A stretch of DNA of 64,000 bases, taken from NCBI GenBank assembly GCA_025363755.1, contig JANYLQ010000047.1, positions 1 through 64,000 on the forward strand, read 5' to 3'. Origin of the DNA: Hyphomicrobiales bacterium (GTDB taxonomy: Bacteria > Pseudomonadota > Alphaproteobacteria > Rhizobiales > Aestuariivirgaceae). Made by a program: the position numbers and the translations under genes. Of the stretch, positions 59,853 through 64,000 are shown piece after piece; positions within the stretch are counted from its first letter, which is position 1; the number at the start of each line of letters is the position of its first letter. Below the pieces are notes generated by a model, which made no database searches, was not told where the DNA came from, and saw only the letters and a list, made by a program, of their open reading frames with translations.

Positions 59853-60566
59853 TTATGCGACGCTTGGCAAAGTGCATTTCAAATTGACATCTGCCACGAG
59901 TGGCAAATGGTCAGACGCCACTCTTGCGAGGGATGTGTTATGAATTGCAAAATTTGTGATGAGGCCCGGTGGCCAATCCAAAATGCGGTCCATGGGAAGC
60001 AGTGGCAGGCGCGACGGAAAGCTGGGTTGCACCGGCAGCGATCCAAACACTGGTTCAAGCACGGCTAAAGCAGAGCGCCGCACACGCCGCCACTCGTTGA
60101 AATCACCCAGCATGATTGTGGGCATGGGCGTCATGGCCTGAAAAGTGTCCAACAATGCGTTGGCTTGCATAATGCGCGATCTGCGCAGCAAACCTAAGTG
60201 AACCGCAATGACCCGAAACCGACCTTGCCCCAGATCAAGCTCTGCAAACACCGCACCGCGTGGCTCAATGCCCGGAAGATGGATGCGCGAGCGATGATAA
60301 TGCAGCGGCTCGCCGCGCACCAAAAGCGCATTGCCATGCCAACCATGACCATCAACAACATCTGATTGAACCAATAATTTCAATCCTGTCTCTTCCTCAA
60401 TATGGGCGGGGTTCAATAGGCCCGTTCGCGTACCGATGCGGTGATCAACTTCCTGGAGCGCCACCAGATCAGCACTCAGTTCTTTGATAACGGCGACAAT
60501 GCGCTCTGGCCTGACTTGCCCATCAACACCACGACATTTGTGAATATTATAAGATGCAACTCTCAT
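59853..60566 (-). CDS. Endonuclease/exonuclease/phosphatase (EEP) family protein
   Basis: 237 aa with the complete EEP active-site set: SYNIHKCRG, LVALQEVDHR (Glu, metal), GDFNEWRR (Asp/Asn) and SDHLPLVADV (Asp/His). Members hydrolyse phosphodiesters in DNA, RNA, phospholipids or inositol phosphates. It follows the cardiolipin synthase gene by 21 bases, an arrangement that suggests a lipid role. No signal peptide is visible. It is short for a nuclease with added domains. Confidence 0.87.
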   Translation of the reverse strand: MRVASYNIHKCRGVDGQVRPERIVAVIKELSADLVALQEVDHRIGTRTGLLNPAHIEEETGLKLLVQSDVVDGHGWHGNALLVRGEPLHYHRSRIHLPGIEPRGAVFAELDLGQGRFRVIAVHLGLLRRSRIMQANALLDTFQAMTPMPTIMLGDFNEWRRVRRSALAVLEPVFGSLPVQPSFPSRLPLLPMDRILDWPPGLITNFAIHNTSLARVASDHLPLVADVNLKCTLPSVA

Positions 60567-60587
60567 GTCGGTCTCATCTTCATTGCT

Positions 60588-61976
60588 TTAAAGATATGGC
60601 AGCAACAGCCGTGTTGCTGCATCCCGGCTTTTAACAGCAAACGACCGCGCTTCGAGTTCCTGCCGCGTGAGAGGAATTACGCTGCTATGGTCGATGATCG
60701 ATGACAGCTTTGCGGCTAGAATCGGATCATACGCTTCGATGGCCATCTCGAAATTGAGACGCATGCTGCGCGTATCCCAATTTGGACTTCCAAACAGACA
60801 CCAAGTGTCGTCGACCACCATCAATTTGGAATGATTAAATGGCAGTGGCGCTCGCAAGATTTTGCAACCAGCTTGCAGCAGAGGCCCGACATGAGCATGC
60901 ATGGCCCAATCCATCGGAGCATGATCACTGGCCGCTGGGATCACAATGCGAACATCTATGCCCCGAACCGCTGATAATTGCAGCGCTACCATTAATATTT
61001 CAGTGGGCAAAAAATAGGGCGTGGCGATTTTGATTGATTTCTGCGCGGCAGAGATAGCCGAAAGGAGAACCATCATCAGCTGTTCGGTTTCTTGATCAGG
61101 GCCAGAGACTATGATGCGAGATGGTATTTTTCCAACCGCCTGCGTATCTGGGTTCCACACGGACTGTGGCAATTCTTCGCCTGTCGTAAACAACCAATCA
61201 TCGATAAAATCAGTGGTGATTTGCTTGACCACTGCGCCGCTGATTTTGAAATGCGTATCACGAATTTTAATTTTCTTCCGCTGACGCCCGGTATTTTCGT
61301 CAGCAATATTCAAACCGCCGATAAACGCTGTTACACCATCAATGACGAGAATTTTTTTGTGTTGCCGTAAATTCAGAAACTGCATACGCCACGGCAAAAC
61401 CGAATTCATAAATCGCGCCACGGGAACATTTTGTTTGCGGAACAGATTATAAGTAATTCGCCCGCTGCCAAAACCATCAATGAGCACACGAACCATGACG
61501 CCGCGTTGGTTTGCTCTGGCCAGTGCATCGATGAACTCCTGACCAATCTTATCCGAGCGAAATATGTAAGAGGTCAGACCTACTGTCGTTTTAGCGTTAT
61601 TGATTGCAGCAAGCATCTGCGGATAAGCGTCATCGCCATCGTGCAGTGGCAGCAAAATATTCGAAGCGGCCAAAGCCCGGTTGGTCAATGCTCCCACGGT
61701 CGCCTTGAGATTGGCAAATGGATCGTCGTTTGCAGCACTGTCGGTAAATCTCGGTTGATGCGATTTGACTGGACGCCGAAGGATTTGAGCGCGCCTTTGA
61801 ACTCGGTTTATCCCAAAAGTGAAATAAAGAATGGCTCCAATGATCGGCGTAAGCCATGCCAGCCCAATCCAGCCAATCGCAGACGTGACGTTACGCTTCC
61901 TTAGTAATATATGAATGGTCATGGCCGCCGAGATAAAAAAATCCAAGACGAGAATGATGATAGTCTGAGCATTCAT
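60588..61976 (-). CDS. cls: Cardiolipin synthase (PLD superfamily)
   Basis: 462 aa. Two N-terminal membrane helices (ILVLDFFISAAMTIHILL and AIGWIGLAWLTPIIGAILYFTFG) are followed by two HKD motifs: LRQHKKILVIDGVTAFIGG (about residue 208) and FNHSKLMVVDDTWCLFGSPN (about 388). It condenses two phosphatidylglycerol molecules into cardiolipin at the inner membrane. Length and layout match bacterial ClsA. The EEP gene lies directly downstream. Confidence 0.92.
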   Translation of the reverse strand: MNAQTIIILVLDFFISAAMTIHILLRKRNVTSAIGWIGLAWLTPIIGAILYFTFGINRVQRRAQILRRPVKSHQPRFTDSAANDDPFANLKATVGALTNRALAASNILLPLHDGDDAYPQMLAAINNAKTTVGLTSYIFRSDKIGQEFIDALARANQRGVMVRVLIDGFGSGRITYNLFRKQNVPVARFMNSVLPWRMQFLNLRQHKKILVIDGVTAFIGGLNIADENTGRQRKKIKIRDTHFKISGAVVKQITTDFIDDWLFTTGEELPQSVWNPDTQAVGKIPSRIIVSGPDQETEQLMMVLLSAISAAQKSIKIATPYFLPTEILMVALQLSAVRGIDVRIVIPAASDHAPMDWAMHAHVGPLLQAGCKILRAPLPFNHSKLMVVDDTWCLFGSPNWDTRSMRLNFEMAIEAYDPILAAKLSSIIDHSSVIPLTRQELEARSFAVKSRDAATRLLLPYL

Positions 61977-62125
61977 GCGCGAGGTACAGCCTTATTTTAA
62001 ACGTTAAAAGCATCCCCACCATAGACTAATCCAAGTATTTTACACCACTGCCCGGTGAAGCGCGCACTGCCTCCTCGGGCCGATAAACGTCCGATCTTTG
62101 GCGCTCAAAACCTTAGGTTTTTCAA

Positions 62126-62647
62126 CTATGCTGATTTTGCGGCTTTGAAACCTGCAAACATGCCCGCACTCAAGCCGATCAAATGAAGCGCTGAGGTGGC
62201 AATAACGAATCCAGCGCCATAGCCGAAGCCAGTCGCATTAACCGGCATCTCTGAGCCATGGGCAAATCCGTGGAACACGGCGAAGAATCCGCACAAGCCC
62301 ATCGCCACGCTCAGTGAAGCGTTCCAACGCAGCAGCAGTACAGCTGATAAAACGATGACTGAAGCCCAGATGGCAGTTTCAACATACGGCAAAACAAAAC
62401 CGCTGAATGCCAGCCCAGCGCCAGCCACCATCATCACCACAAAGCTTGATGGAACCAAATAACGCGCGCGACCGCCCAGCATCGCCGCAAACAAACCTAC
62501 GGCCACCATCGCCATAATATGATCAATGCCAGTGAAGGGGTGAATAAAGCCGTTTAAAAAGCCAGAATTGTCGTGTCCGGGATGGGCCTCGGCTAATCCG
62601 GTCATGGCCATCAATGCTGCTGCGCTTAAAAATAATTTCTGTTTCAT
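62126..62647 (-). CDS. hupE: HupE/UreJ-type nickel/cobalt permease
   Basis: 173 aa. A signal peptide (LFLSAAALMAMTGLAEA) exposes an N-terminal metal-binding HPGHDN. The family signature HPFTGIDHIMAM lies at about residues 37-48. About six membrane helices follow, with FAVFHGFAHG containing the second His cluster. It facilitates nickel or cobalt diffusion. A good Shine-Dalgarno (AAGGAG) precedes it. No urease or hydrogenase genes are in the window, so the user of the metal is unknown. Confidence 0.9.
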   Translation of the reverse strand: MKQKLFLSAAALMAMTGLAEAHPGHDNSGFLNGFIHPFTGIDHIMAMVAVGLFAAMLGGRARYLVPSSFVVMMVAGAGLAFSGFVLPYVETAIWASVIVLSAVLLLRWNASLSVAMGLCGFFAVFHGFAHGSEMPVNATGFGYGAGFVIATSALHLIGLSAGMFAGFKAAKSA

Positions 62648-62761
62648 CTGCCGCTCCTTTGCTCTTGCCCACTTGCTGTTGCATCAGTGGTATTCAATTT
62701 GATTAGCACGGCGTGATTTTCATGCAAATCATAATCCGTCAGACAAAATCCAAATTGCGAC

Positions 62762-63235
62762 TCACTTCAAATTCTCAAGATACGGAACATAGCCTGGCGT
62801 GTTTGGATCCATAAGTGGCTTGGACGGGAGCGTATCTTCATCCACATCTGAGACAAACTGGGTCTTAATTTCGTCGAGCTTAACACCCTTTTCATCAATG
62901 GCCCAAACCGTCACATGCAACGGCACATCTTTCTTAATTCCCTTCAGCGCCCTGCTTTCAAGTTTAAAGGTGAGGGTGCTTGGGTTATTTGGAACCTCAA
63001 CCCTATCAGGGGTTAGCTCACCTGGAACTTCGAACAGCGCAACAAACTTGCCGCCTTCAGCGATCGGTGAAACACGCCGAACCACAACCACCATCGTAGC
63101 TTTTGAATAGCGATAGTTGAAAGTTAAGCCCCCGCCCATGAATTGCAGATATTTTTTCGGCTTTTGATTATCGCCGCACCCAACAAGGATAAGAGCAGAA
63201 AAAAATAAACATGCGACCAAATTGAAGAGTTTCAT
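62762..63235 (-). CDS. Uncharacterised lipoprotein coupled to livH
   Basis: 157 aa. The signal peptide ends with a lipobox, LILVGCGDN; the Cys would be lipidated, with Gly-Asp after it. The rest is mostly beta-strand-like (YRYSKATMVVVVRRVSPIAEGGKFVALFEVPGELTPDRVEV) and ends in a Pro-rich tail (SKPLMDPNTPGYVPYLENL). No family recognised. Its ATG overlaps the livH stop by 4 bases, an unusual partner for a branched-chain amino-acid permease. Could be a periplasmic accessory of the importer or unrelated. Confidence 0.7.
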   Translation of the reverse strand: MKLFNLVACLFFSALILVGCGDNQKPKKYLQFMGGGLTFNYRYSKATMVVVVRRVSPIAEGGKFVALFEVPGELTPDRVEVPNNPSTLTFKLESRALKGIKKDVPLHVTVWAIDEKGVKLDEIKTQFVSDVDEDTLPSKPLMDPNTPGYVPYLENLK

Positions 63236-64000
63236 TGTGCTTCACTTTCTCTTTCATGGCCGATGCCAGCCAAACCTTCAGGCCTAAGGATTAAGCACAA
63301 AACAATAATGCTGAACACGGCGACATCACGGTAAGTGGTTCCAAAAACCGTTGACCAACCAACTTCGAGAAAAGCTAGAACGCAGGCCCCGATCACCGCC
63401 CCGCGTATTGTGCCAAAACCGCCAATGACTGACGCAAACATGGCTTTAAAGCCAATCATTATCCCTATTGAGAAACTCGCGCCACCATAAGAAATGGCCG
63501 AAGCCCAACCTGTGACACCAGCCAATGCACCCGCAATTCCAAAACTCTGGTGGGCGATAACTTCTGGATTGATGCCGCAAAGTGCCGTGAGTTTGAGCGA
63601 CTGCGCGCAAGCCCGCCAATGCAATCCAAACCGCGTGAGCTTCAGCAACAGCCCAACACCGACCACGGAACCCACGCCAACAAAGATTGCCATAAATGTG
63701 ATGCCTGAAAGCTTCACCAGATATTGGCCATGCAGTTCAAAAATGGATAGCCCCGAAAACAAAGGCGGCACCCAAATATCACGCCCCGCAGATTGTATCC
63801 GCATAATCTCTTCAATAAATATTGAAAGACCAATTGAAGCAATCATGAACGCCAATGGATAGTCCAGCAGTTTCTTGCCCATGAATACTTTGGCAATCAC
63901 GGCCCCCAATGCGCCACCGCACGCAATGGCAGCTGCAAGCGACCAGAGGCCCGCAATCAAATCACTGTCACCGTTCAGCTCGGAGGCAAAGCAAACATAA
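63232..64000 (-). CDS. livH: Branched-chain amino-acid-type ABC permease LivH, 5' end beyond window
   Basis: The frame stays open to the window end (YVCFASELNGDSDL precedes the track's TTG), so the gene continues outside and the track start is internal. At least 256 residues are visible. The BPD_transp_2 features are LTALCGINPEVIAHQSFGIAGALAGVTGWASAI and FGTIRGAVIGACVLAFLEV, with about seven membrane helices. LivH-type permeases import branched-chain amino acids, but also urea (UrtB) and amides. The nitrogen theme of the window makes the latter worth keeping in mind. Coupled to the lipoprotein gene. Confidence 0.85.
   Translation of the reverse strand, partial: YVCFASELNGDSDLIAGLWSLAAAIACGGALGAVIAKVFMGKKLLDYPLAFMIASIGLSIFIEEIMRIQSAGRDIWVPPLFSGLSIFELHGQYLVKLSGITFMAIFVGVGSVVGVGLLLKLTRFGLHWRACAQSLKLTALCGINPEVIAHQSFGIAGALAGVTGWASAISYGGASFSIGIMIGFKAMFASVIGGFGTIRGAVIGACVLAFLEVGWSTVFGTTYRDVAVFSIIVLCLILRPEGLAGIGHERESEAQ

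Overview
The window looks like chromosomal DNA of an alphaproteobacterium, most likely of the Rhizobiales/Hyphomicrobiales. The main reason is the housekeeping block ppx, rlmE, guaB, RsmB-family methyltransferase, guaA (41.8-49.8 kb), whose order I know from that group. MntR-controlled mntH, many solute-binding ABC transporters, a near-CtrA-type motif and moderate GC agree. The lineage is inferred from gene content, not computed.

Layout. 0-3.1 kb is the end of an exopolysaccharide locus: the C-terminal part of a tyrosine-kinase/chain-length ATPase, a GT4 glycosyltransferase and an exported PL6-like lyase. A decayed aldo/keto reductase fragment follows. 3.7-9.6 kb is a methylthioribose block: mtnK-mtnA facing an RbsABC-like importer. 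10.0-19.2 kb is an organosulfonate block: LysR regulator, Asp/Glu-type racemase, HisD/HpsN-like dehydrogenase, DegT-type PLP aminotransferase, cuyA (L-cysteate sulfo-lyase), a TauABC-like importer and a YeiH/TauZ-type exporter. It reads as a route from an amino-alcohol sulfonate, with cysteinolate as my candidate, through D- and L-cysteate to pyruvate, ammonia and sulfite.

20.0-41.7 kb is a nitrogen-scavenging super-locus in two parts. The first (20.0-32.0 kb) has a GntR regulator, a flavin-reductase-like protein and a BMP-type binding protein on one strand. Divergent from these is a tightly overlapping operon: a 60-aa protein, a long DUF1989 protein, a 2OG-Fe(II) oxygenase, two permeases, two isochorismatase-like hydrolases (biuret/triuret/guanylurea hydrolase type), a double ATPase and atzG-atzE-atzH. 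The second (32.1-41.7 kb) starts with a sigma-54 promoter and a guanidine-I (ykkC) riboswitch. It encodes an importer, both carboxyguanidine deiminase subunits (DUF1989), guanidine carboxylase and allophanate hydrolase. Both parts converge on allophanate, and only one allophanate hydrolase gene is present.

49.8-51.2 kb carries an Xre/RES toxin-antitoxin pair preceded by an unreported 47-aa ORF. 51.4-54.3 kb has a soluble histidine kinase and a HerA-like ATPase, followed by tRNA-Gln(CTG). Beyond the tRNA are a promoter-operator with no gene behind it and a type IIG restriction-modification gene interrupted by one in-frame amber codon. The window ends with an OmpA-family protein, an EEP-fold phosphatase/nuclease, cardiolipin synthase, HupE, a lipoprotein and the 3' part of livH. 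I found no CRISPR array, rRNA or intact insertion sequence.
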